From assembly GCF_018614055.1 (NCBI RefSeq), contig NZ_JAGGPB010000019.1, positions 1 through 64,000 of the forward strand: a DNA stretch of 64,000 nucleotides, read 5' to 3'. Shown one piece after another: positions 54,731 to 63,541 of the stretch (the stretch's first letter is position 1; each line of letters opens with the position of its first letter). The notes beneath the pieces were generated by a model that saw only the letters and a list, made by a program, of their open reading frames with translations, searched no databases and was not told where the DNA came from. The translations under genes and the position numbers were made by a program. The DNA comes from Streptomyces sp. ISL-98 (lineage in GTDB: Bacteria > Actinomycetota > Actinomycetes > Streptomycetales > Streptomycetaceae).

Positions 54731-55423
54731 ATGTCCATCCGCGTGATGCTCGTAGACGACCAGATGCTGCTGCGCACCGGCTTCCGGATGGTCCTGGCCG
54801 CTCAGCCGGACATGGAGGTGGTCGCCGAGGCGGGCGACGGGGCGGAGGCGATCGAGGTCCTGCGCTCGGCGGCGGTGGACGTGGTCCTGATGGACGTACG
54901 TATGCCGAAACTGGACGGGGTCGAGGCGACACGGCGGATCTGCGCGGAGCCGGATGCGCCGAAGGTCCTCATCCTGACCACCTTCGACCTGGACGAGTAC
55001 GCCTTCTCCGGGCTGAAGGCGGGGGCGAGCGGCTTCATGCTGAAGGACGTACCGCCGGGCGAACTGCTGGCCGCGATCCGCTCGGTGCACAGCGGCGACG
55101 CGGTCGTGGCGCCGTCCACGACCCGGCGCCTGCTGGACCGCTTCTCGCCGCTGCTGCCCAGCACGGGCAAGGAGACGCAAGCCGTCAACAGCGCGCTGGG
55201 GCGCCTGACGGACCGTGAGCGCGAGGTGATGCTGCTCGTCGCGCAGGGGCTGTCGAACGGGGAGATCGCGGCACGGCTGGTCCTGTCGGAGGCCACGGTC
55301 AAGACACACGTGGGCCGCATCCTGACGAAGCTGAACCTGCGGGACCGCGTCCAGGTGGTGGTGCTGGCGTACGAGTCCGGACTGGTCCGGGCGGGCGGAG
55401 CCGGCGGCCTGGCTGCGGGTTAG
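54731..55423 (+). CDS. NarL/LuxR-type response regulator
   Basis: The 230 aa protein has a receiver domain with acidic D9-D10, phospho-acceptor D55 (VLMDVRMPKLDG) and Lys in MLKDVPPG, and a LuxR helix-turn-helix (about 160-220: LTDREREVMLLVAQGLSNGEIAARLVLSEATVKTHVGRILTKL). It partners with the kinase just upstream. Its ATG follows a plain ribosome site. The target genes are unknown. Confidence 0.95.
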   Translation: MSIRVMLVDDQMLLRTGFRMVLAAQPDMEVVAEAGDGAEAIEVLRSAAVDVVLMDVRMPKLDGVEATRRICAEPDAPKVLILTTFDLDEYAFSGLKAGASGFMLKDVPPGELLAAIRSVHSGDAVVAPSTTRRLLDRFSPLLPSTGKETQAVNSALGRLTDREREVMLLVAQGLSNGEIAARLVLSEATVKTHVGRILTKLNLRDRVQVVVLAYESGLVRAGGAGGLAAG

Positions 55424-55465
55424 CCGGATTTCAGCCCGTCCGGCGAATGTCACAGCCGGGAAGAG

Positions 55466-55507
55466 CGGGGTCTCCCCGGCTCGAACGAAGTTGAGAGCTT
55501 GGGGAAA
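55466..55507. repeat. second copy of the Streptomyces dispersed repeat
   Basis: GCGGGGTCTCCCCGGCTCG, then AACGAAGTTGAGAGCTTGGGGA follows the same plan as the core at 3534-3577 (inverted GGGGTCCCC, CTCGA...TCGAG, AACTTGGGGA) with several mismatches. It lies in the 139-bp gap between two convergent genes and may act as a terminator. Confidence 0.5.
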
Positions 55508-55562
55508 GGTTGGGGAACAGTGCCGCAGGCACCCGGACCCCACCTCGCACCCGCACCCGCAC

Positions 55563-56540
55563 CTACGAGATCGCGCTGCGCAGCTCCGCCACGCTGAGCT
55601 GTTCCGTTTCGTCGTGGGCCGTCAGGTCGATGACCTGGCCCACCACCCGCGCCCCCGACGCCCTGCTCGCCGCCGCCAGCGCCTCCTCGCCCACCACGTC
55701 CGCGAGGTCTTCCTTCTCGACGGCTTCGATCGCCGCCGGGCCCGGCTTCTGTGTGCCGAAGAAGTCGAAGCCGCCCTCCGTGCGCGACGCACGGCGGTTC
55801 TGTGCGGCGTCGTACGGGACGACCGCGGAAGCGGACGCGACGGGGCGCGTGGCGATGGCGGACGACGGCCGCGCGTGTTCCGGGGAGGACTCGCTCCCGG
55901 ACACGGCATCGGTACCGGCGGCCGCCTCGTGCTTCCCCTCCGGCTGCTCCACCCCACCTGGTCCCCGCGGTTCCCGCGCCTGCTTCGCCGCGTTGCGCGA
56001 CAGGTTGTCCAGCGCCATGGTGGCCCGCAGGTACGCGGACGGCGTCGGCGTACTGCTCGCCGCGGGCAGTGCCTTCGCGGGGGACGCCGCCTCTATCGCC
56101 AGCAGCCTCCGGCCCTCCAGCGCGCTCGCCCGCTCCGTCTCGGCGGTCGCGTACCGGCGCAGCAGCGCCGCGTGCTCGCCCCGCAGCGCGGCCAGCTCGA
56201 CCCGCTTGGCGCGCAGCTTCGCGTCGAGCCTGGCCCGCAGCGCACGCGATTCGTCGAGGTCGGACTCGAGATCGGCTATTCGCTCCTCGGTCTTCCACTC
56301 GTCGCTCGCCCGCGCCCGTGTCAGCTCGGCGACTCTCCGCCCCGCCGAACGGTCCCAACTGCGCATCATGACCGCGCCGGTGACCGCGGCAGCGGCCGCG
56401 ACGGCGACCAGGCCGCGCAGCACCACCGGTTCCGCGAACAACCACGCACCGGCGGCGCTGATTATCGATGCGCCGGCGACCGCGGAAGGCGGAAGGATCC
56501 TGTGCAGGGGTGGGGAATGGCGGTGGCGTCCACGTGGCAT
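55563..56540 (-). CDS. membrane protein with coiled coil, unknown function
   Basis: The 325 aa protein has a basic N-terminus, one or two membrane helices (about 16-55: ASIISAAGAWLFAEPVVLRGLVAVAAAAAVTGAVMMR), a coiled-coil segment (about 75-150: RIADLESDLDESRALRARLDAKLRAKRVELAALRGEHAALLRRYA) and an Ala/Ser/Pro-rich C-terminus that ends in a short conserved stretch. ATG 56540 fits the membrane start. Such proteins may organise envelope complexes; no function is known. Confidence 0.8.
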   Translation of the reverse strand: MPRGRHRHSPPLHRILPPSAVAGASIISAAGAWLFAEPVVLRGLVAVAAAAAVTGAVMMRSWDRSAGRRVAELTRARASDEWKTEERIADLESDLDESRALRARLDAKLRAKRVELAALRGEHAALLRRYATAETERASALEGRRLLAIEAASPAKALPAASSTPTPSAYLRATMALDNLSRNAAKQAREPRGPGGVEQPEGKHEAAAGTDAVSGSESSPEHARPSSAIATRPVASASAVVPYDAAQNRRASRTEGGFDFFGTQKPGPAAIEAVEKEDLADVVGEEALAAASRASGARVVGQVIDLTAHDETEQLSVAELRSAIS

Positions 56541-56625
56541 GGCCTGAAATTTACCGTGCGTGGACGATGGATGGGGCCCCGCCCGGCAATCTGTTCCCGG
56601 GCGGTTACCCATTTGCTTACCGGGG

Positions 56626-57588
56626 CTACTTCTTGATCAGGCCCTTGGACTCCAGATACGCCTTCGCGGCGTCGGCGGGCTTCACCCGTTCCGCGTCGAT
56701 CCTGCGGTTCAGCTCGACCAGATCATCCGTCGTCAGCGCCTTGGTGAGCTTGCCGAGAGCGTCGGCTATCGCCTGCGATCCGGCGTCCTTCGCATTGACG
56801 ACGGGCAGTACGTTGTCCGCGTTCTGGAGCTTCTTGTCGTCCTCCAGGAGTACGAGCCCGAACCCCTCCAGCGTCGCGTCCGTCGTCGTGGTCAGCACCA
56901 GCTGATCGGCGCCGTCCTTGACGGCCTGCTTGGCCTGCGGAGTCCCTACGCCCTTGGGGTCGACGCCCTTCACGTCGATCCCGTACGCCTTCTTCAGACC
57001 CGGTGCGCAGAAGGGCCGGACCGTGCATTCGTCACCCGCGGCGATCTTCACCCCGAGCTTGGACTCGCCGAGGTCGGAAAGCGTCTTGAGCTTGTTCTTC
57101 TCGGCGTATTCTTTGCTCACGGCGAAGGCGTTCTGGTCGACGGCCTCGCCGGCGGGCAGCGCCTTGAGTCCGCGCGGCTCCGCAAGCTTCTCCAGCGCTT
57201 TGAAGGTGGCGGTGACATCGCTGGACGCCACCGGATTCTTCTCCGGCGCCTTGGGGCCGTTGGCCTTCGCGTTCAGGAATTCCGCAAGCGTAGCGGCGTA
57301 TTCCGGTACGACGTCGATCTCGCCCTTCTCCAGGGCGGGTTCGTACAGCTCGCGGTTCTTCGCCGTCTTGATCGACGTGTCGTATCCGGCGTCGGAGAGA
57401 AGCTGCGCGTACAGCTCGGCCAGCACCTTGGACTCGGTGAATCCGGCCGAACCCACCACCAGCGAGCCGTTCTTGCCCGCCTCACCGCCCTTGTCCTTCT
57501 CCAAGCTCTCGCCGCCGCACGCGGCCAGGCCGCCGGCCAGTGCGATCACGGCCAGTACCGCACCCGCTGTGCGCGAAGTCCTGCTCAT
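56626..57588 (-). CDS. glycine betaine/osmoprotectant substrate-binding lipoprotein
   Basis: The 320 aa protein has a lipobox signal (ALAGGLAACGG) and the OpuAC/ProX-like periplasmic fold. Sequence marks are VVGSAGFTESKVLAELYAQLLSDAGYDTSIK and ELYEPALEKGEIDVVPEYAATLAEFL, with GLKALPAGEAVDQNAFAVS. It captures betaine, choline or similar osmolytes at the membrane. ATG 57588 has a partial GGTGA site upstream; 57600 is an alternative. It lies 67 bp after the second permease in one operon. Confidence 0.93.
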   Translation of the reverse strand: MSRTSRTAGAVLAVIALAGGLAACGGESLEKDKGGEAGKNGSLVVGSAGFTESKVLAELYAQLLSDAGYDTSIKTAKNRELYEPALEKGEIDVVPEYAATLAEFLNAKANGPKAPEKNPVASSDVTATFKALEKLAEPRGLKALPAGEAVDQNAFAVSKEYAEKNKLKTLSDLGESKLGVKIAAGDECTVRPFCAPGLKKAYGIDVKGVDPKGVGTPQAKQAVKDGADQLVLTTTTDATLEGFGLVLLEDDKKLQNADNVLPVVNAKDAGSQAIADALGKLTKALTTDDLVELNRRIDAERVKPADAAKAYLESKGLIKK

Positions 57589-57655
57589 GAGGTTCACCAT
57601 CCAAGGAGAAAGGGGACGAAAGGGAGGACAAGGCAAGAAAAGAGGAGAGGCATCG

Positions 57656-58345
57656 TCAGGCTGTCTTCTGCGCTCCGGAGGCTCGCCGGCGCATCGGGTC
57701 GAGCAGCCGGTCCGCCGCCACCAGTACGCCCTCGACCAGCAGAGCGAGCCCCGCCACGAGCAGCGCGCCCGCCACCACCTGCGGGGTGTTGTACGTGTTG
57801 AAGCCGGCCGTGATGATCCGTCCGAGGCCGCCCTCGCCCGCCATCGCCGCGAGCGTCGCCGTGGCGACGACCTGGACGGCCGCCGACCTGAGCCCCGTCA
57901 TGACCAGCGGGTACGCGAGGGGCAGTTCGACCCGCACGAAGAGCTGGCGCCCCGACATGCCCATCCCGCGCGCGGCCTCCACAACTGCCCGGTCCACCTC
58001 CCGCATGCCGATGTACGCATTGGTCAGCAGCGGCGGCACCGCGAACAGTACGAGCGCGATGATCGTCGGCAGGTCGCCCTGCCTGCCCAGTGGTGTGAGC
58101 GTCAGCAGGATCAGCACCGCGAGGGTGGGAATCGCCCTCCCCGCATTGGAGAGGTTGATCGCGAGTGCGCCGCCCCGGCCGAGGTGGCCGAGCCAGAGCG
58201 CGACCGGCAGTGCGATCAGACATGACAGCAGCAGGCACACGCCGCTGAAGTAGAGATGCTCACCGAGCCGGTTCCAGACGCCGCTCTCGCCCTGCCAGTT
58301 GGCGGCGGTCGTCAGCCAGGTGAAGGCGTCCCCGATCGCTCCCAT
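57656..58345 (-). CDS. osmoprotectant ABC transporter permease
   Basis: The 229 aa protein is an OpuB/OpuC-type permease with about five or six helices and the binding-protein-dependent transport motif EAARGMGMSGRQLFVRVELPLAYPLVMTG. It pairs with the permease encoded upstream. The ATG is 3 bp after the preceding stop. The likely substrate is a compatible solute imported in osmotic stress. Confidence 0.93.
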   Translation of the reverse strand: MGAIGDAFTWLTTAANWQGESGVWNRLGEHLYFSGVCLLLSCLIALPVALWLGHLGRGGALAINLSNAGRAIPTLAVLILLTLTPLGRQGDLPTIIALVLFAVPPLLTNAYIGMREVDRAVVEAARGMGMSGRQLFVRVELPLAYPLVMTGLRSAAVQVVATATLAAMAGEGGLGRIITAGFNTYNTPQVVAGALLVAGLALLVEGVLVAADRLLDPMRRRASGAQKTA

Positions 58346-58348
58346 GGA

Positions 58349-59101
58349 TCAGCCGACCTTCGCGATACGGGCAGCACGGCCGCTACGGGCGGCTGCCGTA
58401 CGGCCGGTGCGTATTCGGGGCGTACGCACCCGGGTCCACGGGGTCAGCGCCCGCTGCAGCCAGAGCAGCAGCAGGTCGGCCACCACAGCCAACAGGACGC
58501 AGATCACCGAAGCAGTGAGCACCTGTGCCTTGAAGAGGGAATCGAGGCCGTCCACGATCAGCGTCCCCAGCCCGCCGTACCCCACGATCGCGCCGACCGT
58601 CGTCAGGGCGACCGTCGACACCGTCGCGATCCGCACCCCGGCCAGCAAGGCGGGCAGCGCCAGCGGCAGTTCGACCTCCCACAGCAGTCGCGCCGGCCCG
58701 TACCCCATGCCCTGCGCGGCCTCCCGTGCTTCCGCGGGCACCGCTTCCAGTCCGGCCAGGATGTTCCGTACGAGCACGGTCAGCGAATAGAGCACGAGAC
58801 CCGTGACCACCACGGCCGCCGAAAGCCCGAACAGGGGCAGCAGCAGCGAGAACATCGCCAGCGAAGGGACCGTGTAGAGGACGGTCGTCAGGCCCAGAAT
58901 CGGACCCGCGAGCCTGCTGCGGCGGCCGGCCCGCCCGCGCGCGAGCAAGGCCAGCGGAAACGCGATCAGCAGTCCCAGCACGACCGAAATCGCGGTGATC
59001 CACACATGCTGCACGGTCGCATCGGTCAGCTCCTGGCTGCGGGAACGCACATACTCCCCGCAAATCCAGTCGTTCGCCGTCAGACAGCTCTGGCCGCTCA
59101 T
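58349..59101 (-). CDS. osmoprotectant ABC transporter permease
   Basis: The 250 aa permease has about six helices and the motif EAAQGMGYGPARLLWEVELPLALPALLAG. The N-terminal periplasmic-side segment (CLTANDWICGEYVRSRSQEL) has two Cys. ATG 59101 was chosen for GGAGGTGG upstream. It is the first gene of the leftward osmolyte operon and is divergent from its ATPase. Confidence 0.93.
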   Translation of the reverse strand: MSGQSCLTANDWICGEYVRSRSQELTDATVQHVWITAISVVLGLLIAFPLALLARGRAGRRSRLAGPILGLTTVLYTVPSLAMFSLLLPLFGLSAAVVVTGLVLYSLTVLVRNILAGLEAVPAEAREAAQGMGYGPARLLWEVELPLALPALLAGVRIATVSTVALTTVGAIVGYGGLGTLIVDGLDSLFKAQVLTASVICVLLAVVADLLLLWLQRALTPWTRVRTPRIRTGRTAAARSGRAARIAKVG

Positions 59102-59278
59102 GCGTCCCCACCTCCCCCGAGTCCCCGAACTCATGTCTGACGACATTCACGTCTCACGACCATATCCTCGGCCACTGACAATCGCCGAGGGCCGCCACAT
59201 TCCTGCAACACGGAGCGGGGCATGGGGGTCGTCCCCCGGAAAAGTGACAGCACGTCGCACGGGCAACAATGGGGAACC

Positions 59279-60445
59279 ATGATCCGATTCGAGCACGTCA
59301 CCAAGCGGTACGCCGACGGCACCACCGCCGTCGACGACCTCTCCTTCGAAGTCGCGGAGGGCGAACTGGTCACGCTCGTCGGGCCGTCCGGCTGCGGCAA
59401 GACCACCACCATGAAGATGGTGAACCGGCTGATCGAGCCGACCGAGGGCCGGATATTCCTCGACGGGGACGACATATCGACCATCGACCCCGTTCAGCTG
59501 CGCCGCCGCATCGGCTATGTCATCCAGCAAGTCGGCCTCTTCCCCCACAAGACGGTTCTGGAGAACACCGCCACCGTCCCCCACCTCCTCGGCGTCAAGC
59601 GCGCCAAAGCCCGCGAGCGCGCCGCCGAGCTCCTCGACCTGGTCGGCCTCGACCCGTCCGTGCACGGCGACCGCTACCCCGACCAGCTCTCCGGCGGCCA
59701 GCGTCAACGCGTCGGCGTGGCAAGGGCTCTGGCCGCGGACCCGCCGGTGCTTCTGATGGACGAGCCGTTCGGCGCGGTCGACCCGGTCGTGCGCGAGCAT
59801 CTCCAGAACGAGTTCCTGAAGCTCCAGTCGCAGGTGCGCAAGACCGTCCTCTTCGTCACTCATGACATCGAGGAGGCCGTCCGTCTCGGTGACCGCATCG
59901 CCGTCTACGGGCAGGGCAGGATCGAGCAGTTCGACGCCCCGGCGACCGTACTGGGCATGCCCGCCACCCCCTATGTCGCGGACTTCGTCGGCGCCGACCG
60001 GGGCCTCAAGCGCCTCTCCGTCACGCCCATAGAGCCCGGCGATCTGGAACAGCCGCCCGTCGTGCACCTCGACGACCCGGTCAAGCAGGCAGCCGCCGCA
60101 CTGACCGCGGAAGGTGCCCGCTGGGCCGTCGTCCTGGACAGCGAGGACGACCTGCACGGCTGGATCTCCGCCGAGCAGGCCCGGACGGCCACCGGGACCG
60201 TACGCGAACACGCCCGTCGCATGGAGGCCTGGCTGCCCGTCGGCGCCTCGCTCAAGCAGGCCTTCTCCACGATGCTCCAGCACGACGCGGGCTGGATCGC
60301 GGTCATCGACAAGGAGAGCGCCGGACGTTTCCTCGGCGTACTCACCCCGGCCCGTCTCCATGAGGCACTGCGCCGTTCCATCGATGCCGACGCCCAGGCC
60401 CTCCCCCGTACAGCGGTGGAAGTGGAGTCCGTCAGTTCGCCCTGA
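59279..60445 (+). CDS. osmoprotectant ABC transporter ATPase with CBS-like domains
   Basis: The 388 aa protein has the OpuA/ProV-like nucleotide-binding domain: Walker A GPSGCGKTTTMKMV, signature LSGGQRQRVGVA, Walker B LLMDEPFGAVDP and H-loop VTHDIEEAV. After residue about 240 it holds two CBS-like domains. In OpuA-type systems CBS domains gate transport by ionic strength or, in some bacteria, bind c-di-AMP. It is divergent from its permeases and binding protein. It overlaps the convergent esterase end by 14 bp. ATG 59279 has GGGGAACC upstream. Confidence 0.94.
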   Translation: MIRFEHVTKRYADGTTAVDDLSFEVAEGELVTLVGPSGCGKTTTMKMVNRLIEPTEGRIFLDGDDISTIDPVQLRRRIGYVIQQVGLFPHKTVLENTATVPHLLGVKRAKARERAAELLDLVGLDPSVHGDRYPDQLSGGQRQRVGVARALAADPPVLLMDEPFGAVDPVVREHLQNEFLKLQSQVRKTVLFVTHDIEEAVRLGDRIAVYGQGRIEQFDAPATVLGMPATPYVADFVGADRGLKRLSVTPIEPGDLEQPPVVHLDDPVKQAAAALTAEGARWAVVLDSEDDLHGWISAEQARTATGTVREHARRMEAWLPVGASLKQAFSTMLQHDAGWIAVIDKESAGRFLGVLTPARLHEALRRSIDADAQALPRTAVEVESVSSP

Positions 60446-61544
60446 GCCTGCCGCTGATCCACTCCAGGGCGGGCGCTATTTCGCGCCGCCAGGTGCCGAA
60501 GTTGTGGCCGCCGCTGTCCAGGGTGATCGACGAGACCCGGGCGGGCGGCTTCACCTTCTCGATGAAAAGCCGGGTGCCCTGCAGATTGCCCTCGCCCTCC
60601 CTGGAACTGGTCACAAGGAAGAACGACTTCGACGGCTTCAGGTGGTCAAGACTCCACAGCAGGTCGGCCCGGTTCGCCTCATTCCTGTTGCCATGGAAGA
60701 GGTCCCCTGTCGTCGCGTCTTCGGCCGCCTTGTAGTACGCGGACATGCCCGCTCCCGCACCGAAGTTTCCGGGGTGGTGCATGGCGATTTTCAGGGCGCA
60801 GTATCCGCCGGTGGAGTTCCCCATGAAGCCCCAGTTCCGCGGCTTTGTGCCCACCCTGTAGGACTCGGATATCGCTTGGGGCAGGTCCTTGGCGAAGAAG
60901 GTCTCGGTCTGCGGGCCGCCCGGTACGTCCACGCATTCGGTGTCCCGGGGCGGCGCGACGGTGGGCCGCATCATCACCAGGATCATCGGCTGCATGTTGC
61001 CCGCCGCCGCCTGGATGTACGCCGTCGCCGGATAGCGCAGTCCCTTGAGGAGGTTCTCCGCTGTCCCCGGATAACCGGTGAGTACCACGGACGCCGGGAA
61101 GTTCCTCCTGGCGTAACGCGGTTGGAAGTACTCCGGCGGCAGATAGACGTAAGCGGGGCCCTCTATCTTCGACTTCTCCCCCGCTATGACGACCTTCTGT
61201 ATCTGGCCTCCCACCGCCGGCTTGTGACCGCCCGGCACGTCAACACCCAGCGTTTCTACGACCTTGAGGTGCTTCGCGCCGGCCGAGTGGTCGACGACCA
61301 CACCCATTTCGGTCTCCTGGCCGAAAAGGTCGGCCCAGGAGCCGTAAAAGAGGAAGGACTTGTTGGCAGCCAGTCCCACGGAGGCGAACAGCATCAACTG
61401 GGTTGCGAGCAGCAGCCCGACACGGCCCAGTACGGAGCGCGCGTTGCGCCCGGCCAGACGCGGCCAGAGCCAGATCGTGGCGATGAACAGCGCCACCGCC
61501 AGAAGGACGGCGAGTGCCAGAACCTTATTGCTGGTGAGACCCAT
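60432..61544 (-). CDS. membrane-anchored esterase of the antigen-85/mycolyltransferase-like family
   Basis: The 370 aa protein has one or two N-terminal membrane helices (about 8-55) and an alpha/beta hydrolase domain outside. The nucleophile elbow is GNSTGGY (Ser, near 236), with a likely His in DSGGHNFGTW near the end and an acid nearby. It resembles the esterase/antigen 85 family, which includes mycolyltransferases, but Streptomyces has no mycolate, so the substrate may be another lipid or wall ester. It is divergent from mprF. The start is taken as ATG 61544. Confidence 0.88.
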   Translation of the reverse strand: MGLTSNKVLALAVLLAVALFIATIWLWPRLAGRNARSVLGRVGLLLATQLMLFASVGLAANKSFLFYGSWADLFGQETEMGVVVDHSAGAKHLKVVETLGVDVPGGHKPAVGGQIQKVVIAGEKSKIEGPAYVYLPPEYFQPRYARRNFPASVVLTGYPGTAENLLKGLRYPATAYIQAAAGNMQPMILVMMRPTVAPPRDTECVDVPGGPQTETFFAKDLPQAISESYRVGTKPRNWGFMGNSTGGYCALKIAMHHPGNFGAGAGMSAYYKAAEDATTGDLFHGNRNEANRADLLWSLDHLKPSKSFFLVTSSREGEGNLQGTRLFIEKVKPPARVSSITLDSGGHNFGTWRREIAPALEWISGRLRAN

Positions 61545-61585
61545 GATGACGATCGAGCTTTCTGCCAGAATTTCCGGTGAGCGAG

Positions 61586-61613
61586 TGAACCCGTACCGCT
61601 GATGCGCCGTCCT
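61586..61613 (+). promoter_or_regulatory. SigE-type promoter of mprF
   Basis: TGAACC (61586-61591) and CGTCCT (61608-61613) are spaced by 16 bp, a good match to the ECF SigE pattern (AAC at -35 and TC at -10). The start would be near 61620, about 60 bp before the ATG. SigE itself is encoded about 37 kb away in this window. From memory the S. coelicolor mprF-like gene is a SigE target. Confidence 0.6.
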
Positions 61614-61680
61614 AGAGAGCGCAAATTGTCCGGCGCTTCGGCCCACGGACAGAGAATCTTTCGCGGAGCCACGGGAAGCG

Positions 61681-63522
61681 ATGTCTATCAGGCTAGATGG
61701 GGATAAATCGGGAGCGGTTCCGAATCGAGTACGGCGGATCCTGAGCGGTCCGCGACCCGAGTCGGTGCCCTCCCTGGTCGGTACGGCCTGCGCCGTCGTA
61801 GGCCTTCTGGACATCGCCGCCGGTGTCTTCCCGCGCTTCCGGCACAGCCGGATGCACGCCGCCGCCGAGGTGCTGCCCGGGGCGCTCGGCCCGTTCGCGG
61901 CCGCCCTCGCGATCAGTGCGGGCGTACTGCTGCTGCTTCTCGCGCACGCTCTCAAGCGCCACAAGCGCCGCGCCTGGCGGGCCGCCGTGGTGCTGCTGCC
62001 TGCCGGTGCCGCGGCGCAGTTCACGTACCGGCATTCGGTCATCGGCGTGGTGATCTCGCTCGCGCTGCTCGTCCTTCTGCTGCGCCACCGCGGCGAGTTC
62101 GCGGCGCTGCCCGACCCGCGGAGCCGTTGGAAGGCGGTGGCGAACTTCGTTCTCCTCGGCGCCGGTTCCCTCGGCCTGGGCCTGGTCATCGTCAGCTCGC
62201 ACCCGGCGAAGGTCATCGGTAATCCGAGCGTCGCCGACCGGCTTGAGCACGTCCTGTACGGGCTCTTCGGTTTCGAGGGCCCTGTCGACTACGCGGGCCG
62301 GGTCTCCTGGACCGTCGGCTACTCGCTCGGCGCGCTCGGCCTGCTCACGGCCGTCACCACCATCTACCTGGCCCTGCGCCCGGAGCACCCGGCCGCCCGC
62401 CTCACCGCCGACGACGAGCACCGTCTGCGCGAGCTGCTGGCCAAGCACGGCGGCCGCGACTCCCTGGGCCACTTCGCGCTCCGCCACGACAAGGCCGTCG
62501 TCTTCTCCCCCAGCGGCAAGGCCGCCGTCACCTACCGCGTCGTATCCGGCGTGATGCTCGCCAGCGGCGACCCGATCGGCGACGTGGAGGCCTGGCCGGG
62601 CGCCATCGAACGCTTCATGGACGAAGCCAAGGCCCACTCCTGGACCCCGGCCGTCATGGGCTGCAGCGAGACCGGCGGCGAAGTGTGGACCCGCGAGACC
62701 GGACTCGACGCGCTGGAGCTCGGGGACGAAGCGGTGGTGGATGTGCCGGATTTCTCCCTCGCCGGGCGCGCCATGCGGAACGTACGCCAGATGGTCAAGC
62801 GCATCGAGCGCGGTGGTTACGAAACCCGGGTACGACGCGTCCGTGACCTCGGCGAAGCCGAGTTGGACCGCATCCGGCGGGCCGCCGCCGACTGGCGCGG
62901 CACCGACACCGAGCGCGGCTTCTCGATGGCGCTCGGCCGCATCGGCGAGCCCGGCGACGGAGACTGCGTGATCGCCACCGCCCACAACACCGCCGACGCG
63001 GATTCCCCGTACGGCGACCTGAAGGCCGTACTCCACTTCGTCCCGTGGGGTACGGACGGCATGTCCCTCGACCTGATGCGCCGCGACCGCTCCGCCGACC
63101 CCGGCATGAACGAACTGCTGATCGTCGCCGCGCTCCAGGCCGCACCCCAGCTGGGCGTGACCCGCGTCTCGCTCAACTTCGCGATGTTCCGCTCGGCGCT
63201 CGCCCGCGGCGAGAAGATCGGCGCGGGACCGGTGCTCCGTATCTGGCGCGGGCTGCTCGTCTTCCTGTCCCGGTGGTTCCAGATCGAGTCGCTGTACAAG
63301 TTCAACGCCAAGTTCCGGCCGCGCTGGGAGCCGCGCTTCGTGGTCTTCCGCACCACCCGCGACCTGCCGCGCATCGGCTTCGCGGCGATGCAGGCGGAGG
63401 GCTTCGTGACGCTGGCGCTGCCCCGCCCGTTCGCCTCCCGACGGGCGTCGGCCAGGCAGCCGCGCCCGTGCGCGCACCTCGACCAGGTGCGGGCGCGCGA
63501 GGCCGGGCAGTCGGCCGCCTGA
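61681..63522 (+). CDS. mprF: phosphatidylglycerol lysyltransferase-type protein (MprF-like)
   Basis: The 613 aa protein has about six membrane helices in the first 220 residues and a DUF2156 lysyltransferase domain after that (about 230-590: HDKAVVFSPSGKAAVTYRVV, GDPIGDVEAWPGAIERFMDEA, YKFNAKFRPRWEPRFVV). It should aminoacylate phosphatidylglycerol with lysine (or ornithine/alanine) on the membrane, lowering surface charge and raising resistance to cationic peptides. It lacks the extra flippase helices of E. coli-type MprF (about 840 aa) and the LysS domain of mycobacterial LysX. The SigE-type promoter ties it to envelope stress. ATG 61681 follows GGGAAG. Confidence 0.93.
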   Translation: MSIRLDGDKSGAVPNRVRRILSGPRPESVPSLVGTACAVVGLLDIAAGVFPRFRHSRMHAAAEVLPGALGPFAAALAISAGVLLLLLAHALKRHKRRAWRAAVVLLPAGAAAQFTYRHSVIGVVISLALLVLLLRHRGEFAALPDPRSRWKAVANFVLLGAGSLGLGLVIVSSHPAKVIGNPSVADRLEHVLYGLFGFEGPVDYAGRVSWTVGYSLGALGLLTAVTTIYLALRPEHPAARLTADDEHRLRELLAKHGGRDSLGHFALRHDKAVVFSPSGKAAVTYRVVSGVMLASGDPIGDVEAWPGAIERFMDEAKAHSWTPAVMGCSETGGEVWTRETGLDALELGDEAVVDVPDFSLAGRAMRNVRQMVKRIERGGYETRVRRVRDLGEAELDRIRRAAADWRGTDTERGFSMALGRIGEPGDGDCVIATAHNTADADSPYGDLKAVLHFVPWGTDGMSLDLMRRDRSADPGMNELLIVAALQAAPQLGVTRVSLNFAMFRSALARGEKIGAGPVLRIWRGLLVFLSRWFQIESLYKFNAKFRPRWEPRFVVFRTTRDLPRIGFAAMQAEGFVTLALPRPFASRRASARQPRPCAHLDQVRAREAGQSAA

Positions 63523-63541
63523 GCCCGTCTGTATTCTCCGA

